DNA of 64,000 nt from positions 5,053,857 to 5,117,856 of the forward strand of contig OY725493.1 in NCBI GenBank assembly GCA_963281255.1, read 5' to 3'. A program made the translations under genes and the position numbers. A model generated the notes under the pieces. It was not told the DNA's origin. It did not search any database and worked only from the letters and a program-made list of their open reading frames with translations. The stretch comes from Aphrocallistes beatrix. Taxonomy: Eukaryota > Porifera > Hexactinellida > Sceptrulophora > Aphrocallistidae. Below, piece by piece: positions 39,531-50,239 of this stretch. How positions within the stretch are numbered: position 1 is the first letter of the stretch; every line of letters starts with the position of its first letter.

Positions 39531-42047
39531 CTAAACTCGTTTAATAGAATATCTTTCATCGCGCGAAAGATCGAAAATCAGCTTAATTACTTGATTTCGC
39601 TTATGTTTAATTTCCTCCAGTGAAAACATTCTTTCCAACTTCAGGGGGAAGTTGAAGTCATCAGGGGGAGCAGAAAGGAAGCTCTCGGCATACTGCATCA
39701 GGAATAGCCCGCAGTCCCAGCTGTTCGGTTGAACGGGGAGCTTGGGATGGTGGCCTACGAGGAGCTGGCCCTCTGAGCACTTGTACGAGGTGTCCGAAGG
39801 ATGACGAGCGTTCCATTCCGCCTGTAAGTAGAATCGTAGATTGGTCGTAACGGTATTCCGTTGTATGTTCAAAGAGTCGAATATGAGAATGCAGGCCTTC
39901 TTCTCGATGCGGGGCCTCCGTTTACGTTGAGAATGCTTTGAAGTGTCTGTTGAATCCAATACAGAAATATCTTCATCTACGATGATGGGATCTTTTCCAG
40001 CCATACAGGGATAACAGATGATAGCCAGGAACCAGTGAGCATGATCGTGGATCGGGACCAGGATAAAGTCCTTGGTGAACAGATCTACGTTCTTTGTCCA
40101 TTTCGACACGAGAGAATGCTGTGTTTTGGTGTTTTCAGCTGTGAGGTGAATGCCTAAATTATTTGTCAATTTTGTGTAGAAGAATGTGTTGAAAATGTGC
40201 ACTTGCTCTTTCTGCTTCGGTTGTAGCTGGTGCTGGATATAGTGTAGGTAGAATTCGATGATTGTGTCGTTCAAGAAAATCTCCGGTTGTAGACACTTGA
40301 TTGTGTCCTTTGGGATTGTAATTCTCCCGGGGTACCCTGCCTCAGGGAATGTGAGAAGCTTAGCATCTTCGCTCTCGATCAGCTGGAAGTATTCCTCTAT
40401 CACTGGTTCATGGTGGGAGCGACCACCTTTTGAAGTATAGGAATGGTCAATTTCTGGAAGGAGACTACTCTCCTCTTGAGGGGGACTTTCTGAGCTTACA
40501 GTGATGCTCTGAGAGACAGTTGGAGAGTTGAGATTTGAAATAATTAATGAGTCCCTCCTCGTACGTCTGTATGAATTCCCATTATCTTCTAAGGAAGAAG
40601 AGTTGGAATATTCCCCATCATGACCTAATAATTTGTAGTTATTTTTCTCATCTATTTTGACAGAAATATACTTGCCGTACCATTCTTCAAGTTTGCAGAA
40701 AATGGAGTTGATAGAGTGAGTTTTGTTGTTGAAATTTATAATAATGATCGTCTTAAAATATTGAGAATCTCCCTGATTCAGGTAGAAGGTGGGAATAAGC
40801 TGTAGGTCAATGGACAGTTGGTTGTAAAATTGTGGTTTTGGAGTGATGATGATGAATCCTGAGCTGATGAGAGTGTTCAATTCAATGACTTTAATATTTT
40901 CTCTGGTTATGTTCAGAATCCGCTTAAATATGGTGTCTTCATGAGTAAATTGGATGTGAAGTTTGAAGAGTTCAGGAGTGATTTCTAGATTGTCTAAAGG
41001 CTTACAACTGAGGCTCCCGAAATAAATATTTCTTATCTCCATTCTTAATGACTCTCCACTACTGTCCTCTTGAGTGCAGTCCATGGGTTCATCTTCGATT
41101 GTCGGGAGGGGCGGTAGATCATCATCATCGTAGTCGAGGTTAAAGTCTGGCTCTATATCGAATTCATGAAAAGGGGACAACTCCATCATTTCGCATTTAG
41201 AATGTGTAGTCTCGCTTGAAGCGTGTTTTGCAGGAGTGCTTTCTTTTGAATGATCTCTACTCTTCGGAGGAGTAACATTGATCTCTTCACAACCTAACAG
41301 GTCAATAGTTTCCATCTCTTGATGCTGAGCTTTGTACTTGGACTTCATTGGATGATATACCTGATCCCTTCCGATGTGAATTCCTCTGCGTTTGAATTCT
41401 TCGATTCCTGAGGTGGAGCTGTACGGAGGGTATCTCTTCTTTGTAGGGGTCTCGGGAGTATCAAGCTTGACAGAGGGTTTAGTGTTAATCTTCAGGATTG
41501 GCAGTTGCTTCTGAATCCTTCCGTTGCTAGGTTGCACACGGCTATAAGTTTTCTTAGAGAATGGACGCGACAGGGGACTAGAAGAACTGTTGTAAAAGTT
41601 AATAGTTTTAATTTCTTCTTTCTTCCTCGGGGATCGTCTACTCGTGTCAGACTTGGTTGTCTCTAACAGGTTGATAGAAGTACCCGCATTTCTCTTCACA
41701 GCGAATTTATTCTTAGATTTCTCTGGGTAGATACTGGGCTCATCATCATCCTCGTCATCATCCGAATAGTCCACAATTATCTTTTGGTTTGGACGGCTTG
41801 TATCATTGGATTTTTGTTCTGTCGCCCGGGAAGGTTCAGGGGGGAGAGAGGAGGAAAGAGAGAGTCTAACTTTTCCCCTCTTACTCGACCGACCAGGTTG
41901 ACACCTCTCCGCATAGAGTTTCTTGAAAATAGCACTCTCTCGATCTAAGATTGTGCGAGGCTTGTTTTGAGAGTTTGGTGCTTTCTGTTTGTTTGCAGAC
42001 ATCTGTTTCAGTGTTATTTCAGGACTCTTCTCTCTGCCTCTAGACAT
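39531..42047 (-). CDS. SENP6/SENP7-type SUMO protease
   Basis: Ubiquitin-like-specific (C48) protease, expected to trim poly-SUMO chains in the nucleus. The single exon gives 838 residues. The first 480 or so are Ser/Lys-rich and partly disordered; a more ordered segment near 335-460 could be a PH-like or split domain. The catalytic domain starts near 570: RITIPKDTIKCLQPEIFLND, FYLHYIQHQL, then His in DHAHWFLAI (about 667), Asp in LIFDSLN (about 726), Gln in LPVQPNSWDCGLF and the nucleophile Cys (about 778). The insert between His and Asp (IIVDEDISVLDS and basic residues) is typical of SENP6/7 rather than SENP1/2. ATTAG precedes the ATG by three bases. Confidence 0.88.
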   Translation of the reverse strand: MSRGREKSPEITLKQMSANKQKAPNSQNKPRTILDRESAIFKKLYAERCQPGRSSKRGKVRLSLSSSLPPEPSRATEQKSNDTSRPNQKIIVDYSDDDEDDDEPSIYPEKSKNKFAVKRNAGTSINLLETTKSDTSRRSPRKKEEIKTINFYNSSSSPLSRPFSKKTYSRVQPSNGRIQKQLPILKINTKPSVKLDTPETPTKKRYPPYSSTSGIEEFKRRGIHIGRDQVYHPMKSKYKAQHQEMETIDLLGCEEINVTPPKSRDHSKESTPAKHASSETTHSKCEMMELSPFHEFDIEPDFNLDYDDDDLPPLPTIEDEPMDCTQEDSSGESLRMEIRNIYFGSLSCKPLDNLEITPELFKLHIQFTHEDTIFKRILNITRENIKVIELNTLISSGFIIITPKPQFYNQLSIDLQLIPTFYLNQGDSQYFKTIIIINFNNKTHSINSIFCKLEEWYGKYISVKIDEKNNYKLLGHDGEYSNSSSLEDNGNSYRRTRRDSLIISNLNSPTVSQSITVSSESPPQEESSLLPEIDHSYTSKGGRSHHEPVIEEYFQLIESEDAKLLTFPEAGYPGRITIPKDTIKCLQPEIFLNDTIIEFYLHYIQHQLQPKQKEQVHIFNTFFYTKLTNNLGIHLTAENTKTQHSLVSKWTKNVDLFTKDFILVPIHDHAHWFLAIICYPCMAGKDPIIVDEDISVLDSTDTSKHSQRKRRPRIEKKACILIFDSLNIQRNTVTTNLRFYLQAEWNARHPSDTSYKCSEGQLLVGHHPKLPVQPNSWDCGLFLMQYAESFLSAPPDDFNFPLKLERMFSLEEIKHKRNQVIKLIFDLSRDERYSIKRV

Positions 42048-42185
42048 GGGCTAATAGAACAAATATACAAAGTAAAAATTGCCTTTTTAAAAGAATAAAT
42101 GAGTAGGGAAAGAGTAGGTTGTATCGTGTGCTACAAGGTAAACGTGACGAGTGGTGGTGATAATAAAAATGTGAATACGGAATAA

Positions 42186-44004
42186 TTATAAATTATCTGC
42201 TTCTTTCTCAGGCCTCTGATAGAGATCTTCTACCATCTGACAGAGCTGGAGACGCTCCCTCAACAAGCAGTTGTGCTTCGCCATCAGGTCCTTGATCTTA
42301 TTCGTGTCTTCTCTTCGCTTCTCTTTCATCGCCTTCAGCTCGTGCTTCGACTTTTCCAAGTCGCGAGTTTGCTGTATCAGTTTGGTTTCGCACTCTAGTT
42401 TATCTCCGTTACATTTGCTGTAAGTGAGATCTAGATGTGTCAGAGAATCTCTCGCCTCTTCTAATTCTCTGCTGAGGGATGAAATTTGCTTATCAAACTT
42501 TTTCCGTTGACGCTTCAACTCTTCCTGACTGCCTGATACAACGCGAGATTCTTTCTCGCGGAATGCCTCCACTTCTATCCTCAACACCTCATCCACCTCC
42601 CTCAGCCTCCTCACCTCCTCAGCCAGCTTCCTGCACTTCACACTGCACGCTTCTTCCAGCTTCAAAACTTCATTCTGATGGTTGCTGCTAGCTGCTTCAA
42701 GTTCGTATTTCAGAGTGCGGACCTGGTTTTTGAAGCGGTTTTTCTCAGTCTCTGCTTCCAAAGTCTGCTCGCGTAACTTCACACTCTCATCCCTCGCTCC
42801 AGTAACCTGAGATCTGAGTTGGTCGGCTAACAAGCGAACTCGAGACAATTCCTTCACACTTCTCGCATCACTGGCTTCCTGTTCTATCTTCGAACTGTCC
42901 AGACTTCCTAACAGACTTGTTTTCTCAGCCTCCAACACTCCCACTCGACTCCTCAACTCCTGTGTCGTACGCATACTCTTAGACTCAGCATCAAACACTT
43001 CAGATTGCATGGCTTTCAGTTTACGTTCTAACATCAGCTTACTCTGGGTGAGTGAATTGATCTCATTATCCTTCAGGTTGATGTCAGCGCTAGCATGAGT
43101 GAACTTTCCTTCAAGTTCGGTGTATTTATACTGCATTTCACGCCTGACCCCGTCTATCTCAATCTTGTGCTGCTCTCTAGCGGACTGTAACAGGGACTCC
43201 TGTCTCTTGTTCACACTTTCCACCTCTCTTTCTAGCTCAATGACTCGTAGCAGCGTCTGATCTTTCTCTTCGAGGGCTGCTGAGGCTGTCTCAAGGCTCT
43301 GTTTCACTTGGGACACGGCCTCGTTCTCTCGGTCCCTCGCGCACTGTAGCGTGTCCCTGAGGCCTGTCAACAACTGCATGCATTCCTCCCTCTCAGCTGT
43401 CAACTTCCGCAGAAGAGCTTCCTTCTCATTCTCCTGCTGCTGCGAGGGAATGGGATAATAGGCTTCTGAGTCGTGGCACACTACGCAGAGAGAAGGCTGC
43501 TGTATCCGAGTGAGGAGAGACTTGTGTACGGTCTCCTCTACGGCTAGCTTGCTCCTCAGATATCCGTTCTCTTCTCTCAACAGCCCTACCTCTTCAATGA
43601 GGGAACCTAAATACCATAATACATGAACATATACGTATACGCACTAACACAGTACATAAGTACCTCGTATTATTAAACAATCGATTACCATGTTTATTCC
43701 CTCTTTTGACAGCAAATTGGTTCTTACACTCGACGGAAGTTTGATCGAAATCATCCACGCATTCAGCTTTAGATTCAACAATCTTATCGACTGTCTCCTC
43801 GCTCCCATCTTCTGCCGTGTTCAACATGCTGTGTAGGTGTTGGTTCTCCTCTGCCAGCTGTCCAGCTCGTGACTGCAGATCGGAGAGAGCACTCGAGAAG
43901 TACTCTATCTGCGAGTCTATCCTCTGGTGGGAGAGACGGGGGTGGAAGAACACGGTGCTCCGCTCGCTCATGAAGTGGTCAGGTCGCTTCTGGTAGTCAG
44001 ACAT
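42186..44004 (-). CDS. Long coiled-coil protein, family not identified
   Basis: Exons are 43689-44004 and 42186-43606 (82-bp intron, phase 1), giving 578 residues. Nearly the whole protein after residue 100 has coiled-coil heptads rich in Glu, Leu, Lys and Arg. A short insert with a Cys-Val-Val-Cys-His motif near residue 140 breaks it, too short to be a zinc finger by itself. The Arg-rich N-terminus (VFFHPRLSHQRIDSQIEYFSSALSDLQ) looks more specific than the rod. Centrosomal or ciliary rod proteins are the likeliest class, but I cannot place it in a named family. A textbook acceptor, TTTTATTCAG, ends two bases before the ATG. Confidence 0.75.
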
Positions 44005-44242
44005 AGCTGAATAAAATAGAAAATGATTACGCAGTTAATCTTCTCAAAAAAGGTAACAACAATAATGACTCAGAATGGATCAAATTTCCAGTAGGACCAC
44101 ACGCACGCATACGCATATTCTAAATACCGAGCAATTCAATTCAAATGATAAAAATTGATCCAATCGGAATTGGAATGATACGAATAATTCATTAAATATG
44201 TATATAAGTGATATAAACCAGGCAGGGTAATAATGGACTCTC

Positions 44243-45121
44243 TTAAACTAGTATTGTTCCCTTCAGAACCAGGGTAGCTTCCCCAGACAAAGAAACTCTC
44301 CCATTCCCCAGCACCTTCACCCTCACATCCCCTCCCCTCCGAGAGCATTGCCTAGCTAGGAACTCGCCCTTCCCCGACACCCCGTGCCAATAAGCGGCCA
44401 GAACAGTGTGAGCGGAGCCTGTAACAGGATCCTCTGGAATCCCATTCCAGGGTGAGAAATATCGCGAGTAAAAATCATACTGATCACTCCCCTTCTTGGT
44501 GAGAATAACACCTCTAACGACACCTTTATGCTTCAAAAGACTGGGGATATCCAACTGCAATGATTCGAGAGGAAAGTCATCTTGCAACCTGACCAGTAAC
44601 TTCCCGGTTTGAGGAGAGAATTTAAGATCGAGATGCTGAGTGGAATCTGTCAGAATGACGCTTAGGATATCAGAGACAGTTTCTAGCTTCACTTCCTCCA
44701 CAGTAGCCAGCGGAAAGTCCATTGAGACAGCGAACTCTGGTGTGAATTGTGTTTTCAGCACGCCGCATTTGGCGGAGAAGCTTATCTCCTTGTTGCAGTT
44801 CTTACACTGTGTGAATAGGACAAAAGCGGAAGCCAGAGTTCCGTGTCCACACATTGACACCTCACAGGTCGGCGTGAACCACTGCAAGTTGAAATGAGGA
44901 GCAGAGTCAAAGGTCTCATCGGAACTCAGCTCTTCGACAAACGCCGTCTCTGAGTGCCTCATCTCACATGCAATTCTCTGTTTGCTCGCCTCGCTTAACT
45001 CTGTACCGAACGGGACGAGACAGACAGCTGCTGGGTTGCCTTTGAAAGGCTCGCCACTAAACGAATCAACCACGAACATAGAAAGTCCTCGCGGTTGGCC
45101 TTTTTCAACTGGACATGACAT
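44243..45121 (-). CDS. PBLD: PhzF-like isomerase domain protein (PBLD)
   Basis: PhzF/DapF-fold protein of uncertain in vivo reaction; vertebrate PBLD (MAWBP) is cytosolic. The single exon gives 292 residues (family about 288). The hallmarks are FVVDSFSGEPFKGNPAAVCL at the start, the catalytic Glu in HSETAFVEE (residue 58), WFTPTCEVSMCGHGTLASAFVLF, and GIPEDPVTGSAHTVLAAYW in the second lobe, which has the pseudo-symmetric fold. CATTAG ends one base before the ATG. The ATG is only 97 bp below the TAF1 stop, the tightest same-strand junction in the window. Confidence 0.92.
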   Translation of the reverse strand: MSCPVEKGQPRGLSMFVVDSFSGEPFKGNPAAVCLVPFGTELSEASKQRIACEMRHSETAFVEELSSDETFDSAPHFNLQWFTPTCEVSMCGHGTLASAFVLFTQCKNCNKEISFSAKCGVLKTQFTPEFAVSMDFPLATVEEVKLETVSDILSVILTDSTQHLDLKFSPQTGKLLVRLQDDFPLESLQLDIPSLLKHKGVVRGVILTKKGSDQYDFYSRYFSPWNGIPEDPVTGSAHTVLAAYWHGVSGKGEFLARQCSRRGGDVRVKVLGNGRVSLSGEATLVLKGTILV

Positions 45122-45195
45122 TCTAATGCGACTGAAAATAATTTTAATATTACAATGTATTTAATGACAATTAAGAACATCCAATTTGTCAATAT

Positions 45196-45201
45196 TTTAT
45201 T
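45196..45201 (-). terminator. AATAAA between TAF1 and PBLD
   Basis: AATAAA 17 bases after the TAF1 stop and about 75 bases before the PBLD ATG, which itself follows an ATTAG. TAF1 would therefore have a very short 3' UTR. Confidence 0.6.
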
Positions 45202-45218
45202 CATAAAAAAACAGTCAA

Positions 45219-48200
45219 TCAAACTATCCTCTCCTCATACTCATTATTTTCGTCCGAAGTGACGCCTGTCTGCTCGTAGGAATAGTTTGTTTCATCTTCT
45301 GAAATGTCGTCAGTTATCTCTTCCTCTACAAAGTCCATCTCTCCGTCATCAACCACTGTATCGATAACTGTCTCGTCGAATGAAGCAGGATCTGCCAGGA
45401 TCTCGCCCTCTTGAAGAGGGGTCTCCTTGGAGGACTCGTCAAGATTTCCTGTCATCACCATCTCCGATAGCATGTTTGATGGGCTGTGAGGCAGCAAGAT
45501 CTTCTGTTCCAGTTCAGAAAGTTTCTCGCTGTAATTGGCTAACAGGTTAATCCCACTGTCCCTGAGGATTTCAGCACATTCCGTATTAGGATGCTGATTG
45601 CCGTAGAAGTCAATACAGTTGTTGACTAGCAGGTCAATACGAGAGAGGAACTCGTCTCGAGAACGGTAGTTGCACTTCTTACAGCTCTGGTAGATCTGAG
45701 TAAGGAACACTGGCTCCTTCACTCGCTCCGTGTACCCCTCAGCCTCCTCTCTGATGAGGGGGTAGATGAAGTGCACGGCTTCAGGGAGCATGCTGATCTC
45801 TCTCGTGATCTCTCTGAAGATCATCGAGAGGGAGAGGTGAGGGTCTTTCTCGATCATCGGATTGATCTCGAGCTCAAGTTCACGTACCCGCGAAGAGTTC
45901 GCAGACAAGTTCTCCTTGAAAGTGCGCACTATCGTGTATGCGGCTTTGGTGAGCTCATGATCTGCTCCATTGAATCTCGTCGAGTTCAGTAGCAGCAGCG
46001 AAACATGCTCCAGGAAATCTTCTTGGCAGTTGTAGATGCAGTTGGATATATTCTCTTTGATCGTCTTCAGGTCCATGGGAGACTTGACGTAGATCCTGTA
46101 CTCCGGATACAGCTTAGAGGAGACAGGGTCCATGAACTCTGCTACGGACGGCAGTACCTCTACTTCCTTGAACGCGTCCTCCAGGATGTTGCAGAAGGAG
46201 AGCATCGGGGTAGGGCGACGCCGTTTCACCTTATCAGAATTCTTCAGGTACTCGAGGCTAGATTCACTCCTCCGAGGTCCTCTCTTGCGCTGGTGCTTAG
46301 CTCCCAAAGGACTGAAAAGAGTCTTGGATTTGGGAATTTTGAGTTTTAGAGCGTCTCTTTTAACTTTATTCGTATTCTCAACCAGAGTTTTACTGAACAC
46401 AAGCGTTGTCCCTTGAGTACGAACCAGACCGTCTTCCTTACCCACCAACTCAGCCACACGTTTGTCCTGCTCCTCCTCAGTCATGGCTACCTGCAGCCGC
46501 CCCTTCTTCTGCGCCCCGCCCCTCCCCATCCCAGACTTCCGGCTGTACAGGGGGCAGGAGCGATTGCTCCTCAGATGTCCGATTTCTCCACAAGCAGAGC
46601 ACTTTTTCGTGGTAGTCTTGTTCGGGCTAAGCAGGGATTTGTTCAGGCTAGTGCCTCCGGTTCGATACGGTCTTTTGAAGGGTTTGGGAGAGTCAAATTC
46701 GTGGAACCTGGCGCCACCGACTGGAACTCGATCTGTGCTCTTAAGATGGCGGAGCTGCTGCATCAACTTCCGTTTCTGTCGCTTCATATCTTCCTTGTCC
46801 TTCTCAACCTGAAGCTGTGCTCTCAAACTGTTGCCCTTCTCCTTTTTAATCTTTATGTAGGCGTCAATAACCGCAGCATTCTTAACAATCTCCTGTCGAA
46901 CGAACTCCTTCCCCTCTTTCCTGTACGTCCGCTTGATCAGGAGTTTCCTCCCTACCACGGATTGGTTGCTAGCAATGGAAGCGGTGTCGTCATCAGAATC
47001 TGGAGCTGCGTTCTTGTCAGAAATAAAAGAGGTCCTCCTTCTGATGTCACCAGAACGAGATGGACCCCCTCTCATCGATCCAGAGACAGAGCTAGTGCGG
47101 TCTCTACCACTGGAATGCTGGGGCCTCGCACTCGAAGAGCCGACCAGCATGTTCTCAAACTCACGTCCGAACTCAATCTCCGTTTCCGAGCAGCTGGAAG
47201 AGTCTTCATCGGTGCTTATGAGATTCTGTGAAGAAAGGATGTCATTCTGAATATTGAAAATTCGCTGGCATTCCTTGCGGTATTTGTCCTGTTGCTCGCT
47301 CTGACTAACTTTCACACCTCTTGCGAATTTTGACATCCCGCCACCATCGCCTTGAATCACAGCACTGTTAGAGAGGTCTATCAGCATTCGGATACATTTC
47401 CACCTCCCCATGTCTTTAAGCTCAGAGTCCGGAATATTGAATCGATTCTTCAGAAATGTTCTCGCTTCATTCACTCTCAACTTTCTCAGATCAGCATCTG
47501 TGCCTCGGATGCTAGCTCGCGGCCGTTCCCCTAAGGAGGGGGACATCCCCATGGGGGTCAGAGGGGTCATGGGTGTTTGAGCAGAAGCCCGCTTCGGCAT
47601 TTTCATATAAGCGAACCCTTGATTGCAACCGGTGGGATCGGCTATCCCGTTCACATTCAGCGTGTACTTGCCCTGCAGAGCTGCGAGGTAATGCTTCGTG
47701 GTTCTCCAGGGCGCAGTCATAATCTCATCTTCAATCTTGGCTGCGTCGTCATCCGAGTCGTCATCTTCCGCCTCACTGCTGATCGAAGTTCCGGTGTACC
47801 CGGCGTCCCTCAGCCTCTGCTCCCCGGCCTGCATGCTGTAGTAGGTGCAGACCTGCTCCGGCGAGAGCATCAGGCACAGCTCCTCCTCTGTCGGAAGGCG
47901 GAAGTCCCTCTTCAGCACCCAGGAAGAGAAGTCGGGACCCGCTTTAACCAAGTCTGAGCATTGACGGAGCGTTTTGCGGACAAAGTTCTCAGAAAGGTGC
48001 TGGAAAGCTCGGTTCACTGCTTCCATTTTCACTCGCTTCGGTTCCTCTTCGTTGGATAGGAACATCCTATACAGACGTACCTGGAACAAATCCTTCATGA
48101 TGTTTCCCGCTTGTCTCGAGTTGGGATGAGGCACCTCCAACTTCGGATTCTGTTGTCCGATGCAGAGGATCACGGACATCTTGCGAATGAAGAAACCATC

Positions 48201-50120
48201 TCGTGAGATTATCAGCAGGAAGTCAGTGTCTGGTACGGTGTGGAGGTAGACAGGAGAGGTGAACAGTTTGTTGTCTAAGGTGGAGATACGCGTTCCAGGC
48301 GTCAGTTTACCGAGCAAGTATGGCGGCTGTTTGGCAGGGTATGTGTCCCCGAATGGGAAGGGGAGCTGGTGAGGCGTGTCACTCCCCTTGGGGGCCTTTC
48401 TATAGTAGGTGATGATGCGGGATGCCATGCCGACCATGGACACCAAGGGAGGGTGTTCCTCACAGTACTCGCACAGTATCAGGTGACCGTCCTTCGCGGA
48501 CAGATCTTCAAGAGACCGCATAAAGAACACGTCCCCTCCGCCGCTCGCATCTCGCTCCCTCTGTCTATCTCTCAGCTTCTCGTCCGCGTACTGCACTAGG
48601 TTCAGGACGGGGTGGAACTCGGGAGATCCTCGCTTGCGGGCGGAGGAGACCTGGGGTCGATGCAGCCTCCTCTTCTCGTAGGGAGTGAGCTGAGCTGGGA
48701 AGAGACTGGAGGAGAGTTGGTTAGCTGAGATGGAATGCTCGATCTTGCTGCCGTAACCGATTCCATCTCCTTGCGCGCGCTCGCGACCGCTCTCCAGCAG
48801 GCAGTAGTGCTCGTCATTGGACATGTTGAAAGGGTCAGTTGTCGGATCCAACATGTCGTCATTGTTGTTGTGACCTTCCGCTATGCGTTTCTTTTTCGTT
48901 TGTGTCTGAGATTTGGAGTCGTAAAATTTCGAGAAGAAGTTATCGAAAGCGAGCTCAGAATCGAGAGGGTCCAGAACCATGGGGCGCGGTTTGGGAGGGT
49001 TTGAAGAGGAGATGTCCCAGATGATATCATCTATCCACCCACCACTCACCAGTTGGTCGTTTTCAGGCGGGAAAATTGAGCGCGCGAGAACAGAAGAATG
49101 GGTGTCTCCTTTAGGAGGAACAGGTGGTTCAGATATTCCTTTTGGGACGGTATACCATTTCCCGTCTCTAACTTTCGAGATATTTTCCTGCTGTTTTTCA
49201 GGATTCAAGATGACGTCATTCTCCCAGTCTTTTTGTGCTATCATCAAGAATGCGTGCGGGTTGAGAGGAGGTCTACTCTCAGGCTCCAGAGAGTTCGGAG
49301 AGGAAGGATTTCCTTCGTCTTCACTCACGGCTTTGCGTACTTGATCTCGTTTCGAGGGAGTGACGCTTTGCTTTTGTAAGAAGTTGTATTGGTAGGTTGA
49401 GAAGGGCTCTAAAGGAACTCCTGATTGGTCGAATAAGAGCTTTGCAGGGCCTAATCGCCAATCGGGGATGTCTTTATCCCTCCTGTTATCCTTTCTTCCC
49501 CCCTTCTTCCCGGGAGTGAAGTGGGAATTGTGATTCACATTCTGTAATTGGCGACACTTCTCATCTGACCAGGTGCGTAGGAAGTCCACTTCATCGTCAG
49601 GGAGAAAGGCCGGGGGAGGGTCGGGACAGGGAGTGGTGAAGAGGTCATGGTAGTGTCTGTGCTTCTTCTTCGGTTTCGGTTTTCTAGCGTGCACCCAAAC
49701 CTCTGAGATAGAAGCTGGGGTGTTGACTGCGAAAAGACTCTGGAATCGTAAAACGCCGTCCGGTTTGTAACCAGGAAAATACTTCGCAGCTTCTTCTTGG
49801 CACTGTTTACGAAACTTGATCAAGTTCTCCTCTCTAGCTTTCGCCTCATCTGGATCTTCCTTGTTCAGGCTTGTTGCATCCGTTTTATCCGACTCTATAT
49901 TTATAATATTATCATCCAGGTTCTCATCGTTCTCCTCACGCAACTCGTTTGATTTGTAAGTGCTTGCATCTGGCTCTGTTCCTTCTCTGTCTGAAGAGAT
50001 GTCTTCCGAGGGGTCAGAGGTGGTGACAGTGGGCACAGCGGGTCTGCTCCCTTGCATTGATCCCGTTATCATCGTTTCCTCCATCGGAACGTCATAATCC
50101 TCATCACTCTCGTAACTCAT
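45219..50120 (-). CDS. TAF1: TFIID subunit TAF1
   Basis: Largest TFIID subunit, scaffold of the Pol II preinitiation complex and chromatin reader. A single 4.9-kb exon gives 1633 residues (human about 1870-1890). From about residue 100 the family blocks run in order: KYFPGYKPDGVLRFQSLF, WRLGPAKLLFD, the DUF3591 core (ASGGGDVFFMRSLEDL, PPYLLGKLTPGTRI, DFRLPTEEELCLMLSPEQVC, GIADPTGCNQGFAYMK), PMSKFARG-like MSKFARG, and the zinc knuckle CSACGEIGHLRS (about 1173). Two bromodomains follow at about 1305-1410 and 1428-1535, then an acidic tail. The N-terminus is acidic but lacks a recognisable TBP-binding TAND1. The second bromodomain has Tyr where the acetyl-lysine Asn is expected. CTTAG precedes the ATG by one base. 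Confidence 0.96.
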   Translation of the reverse strand: MSYESDEDYDVPMEETMITGSMQGSRPAVPTVTTSDPSEDISSDREGTEPDASTYKSNELREENDENLDDNIINIESDKTDATSLNKEDPDEAKAREENLIKFRKQCQEEAAKYFPGYKPDGVLRFQSLFAVNTPASISEVWVHARKPKPKKKHRHYHDLFTTPCPDPPPAFLPDDEVDFLRTWSDEKCRQLQNVNHNSHFTPGKKGGRKDNRRDKDIPDWRLGPAKLLFDQSGVPLEPFSTYQYNFLQKQSVTPSKRDQVRKAVSEDEGNPSSPNSLEPESRPPLNPHAFLMIAQKDWENDVILNPEKQQENISKVRDGKWYTVPKGISEPPVPPKGDTHSSVLARSIFPPENDQLVSGGWIDDIIWDISSSNPPKPRPMVLDPLDSELAFDNFFSKFYDSKSQTQTKKKRIAEGHNNNDDMLDPTTDPFNMSNDEHYCLLESGRERAQGDGIGYGSKIEHSISANQLSSSLFPAQLTPYEKRRLHRPQVSSARKRGSPEFHPVLNLVQYADEKLRDRQRERDASGGGDVFFMRSLEDLSAKDGHLILCEYCEEHPPLVSMVGMASRIITYYRKAPKGSDTPHQLPFPFGDTYPAKQPPYLLGKLTPGTRISTLDNKLFTSPVYLHTVPDTDFLLIISRDGFFIRKMSVILCIGQQNPKLEVPHPNSRQAGNIMKDLFQVRLYRMFLSNEEEPKRVKMEAVNRAFQHLSENFVRKTLRQCSDLVKAGPDFSSWVLKRDFRLPTEEELCLMLSPEQVCTYYSMQAGEQRLRDAGYTGTSISSEAEDDDSDDDAAKIEDEIMTAPWRTTKHYLAALQGKYTLNVNGIADPTGCNQGFAYMKMPKRASAQTPMTPLTPMGMSPSLGERPRASIRGTDADLRKLRVNEARTFLKNRFNIPDSELKDMGRWKCIRMLIDLSNSAVIQGDGGGMSKFARGVKVSQSEQQDKYRKECQRIFNIQNDILSSQNLISTDEDSSSCSETEIEFGREFENMLVGSSSARPQHSSGRDRTSSVSGSMRGGPSRSGDIRRRTSFISDKNAAPDSDDDTASIASNQSVVGRKLLIKRTYRKEGKEFVRQEIVKNAAVIDAYIKIKKEKGNSLRAQLQVEKDKEDMKRQKRKLMQQLRHLKSTDRVPVGGARFHEFDSPKPFKRPYRTGGTSLNKSLLSPNKTTTKKCSACGEIGHLRSNRSCPLYSRKSGMGRGGAQKKGRLQVAMTEEEQDKRVAELVGKEDGLVRTQGTTLVFSKTLVENTNKVKRDALKLKIPKSKTLFSPLGAKHQRKRGPRRSESSLEYLKNSDKVKRRRPTPMLSFCNILEDAFKEVEVLPSVAEFMDPVSSKLYPEYRIYVKSPMDLKTIKENISNCIYNCQEDFLEHVSLLLLNSTRFNGADHELTKAAYTIVRTFKENLSANSSRVRELELEINPMIEKDPHLSLSMIFREITREISMLPEAVHFIYPLIREEAEGYTERVKEPVFLTQIYQSCKKCNYRSRDEFLSRIDLLVNNCIDFYGNQHPNTECAEILRDSGINLLANYSEKLSELEQKILLPHSPSNMLSEMVMTGNLDESSKETPLQEGEILADPASFDETVIDTVVDDGEMDFVEEEITDDISEDETNYSYEQTGVTSDENNEYEERIV

Positions 50121-50239
50121 GCTAAGCGATTCAAATACAGTTTAAATGGCAATTTGAATGAAAGAAGATTTTGAGGAATATTTAACACGTTATACAATAC
50201 AAAATCTAATTTATCCTAGCAACAAGGGAATTCATAAAT

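Noticed and set aside
46413-47231. 272-aa plus-strand open frame
   Set aside because: Lies antisense within the TAF1 coding exon; no recognisable domain and biased composition.
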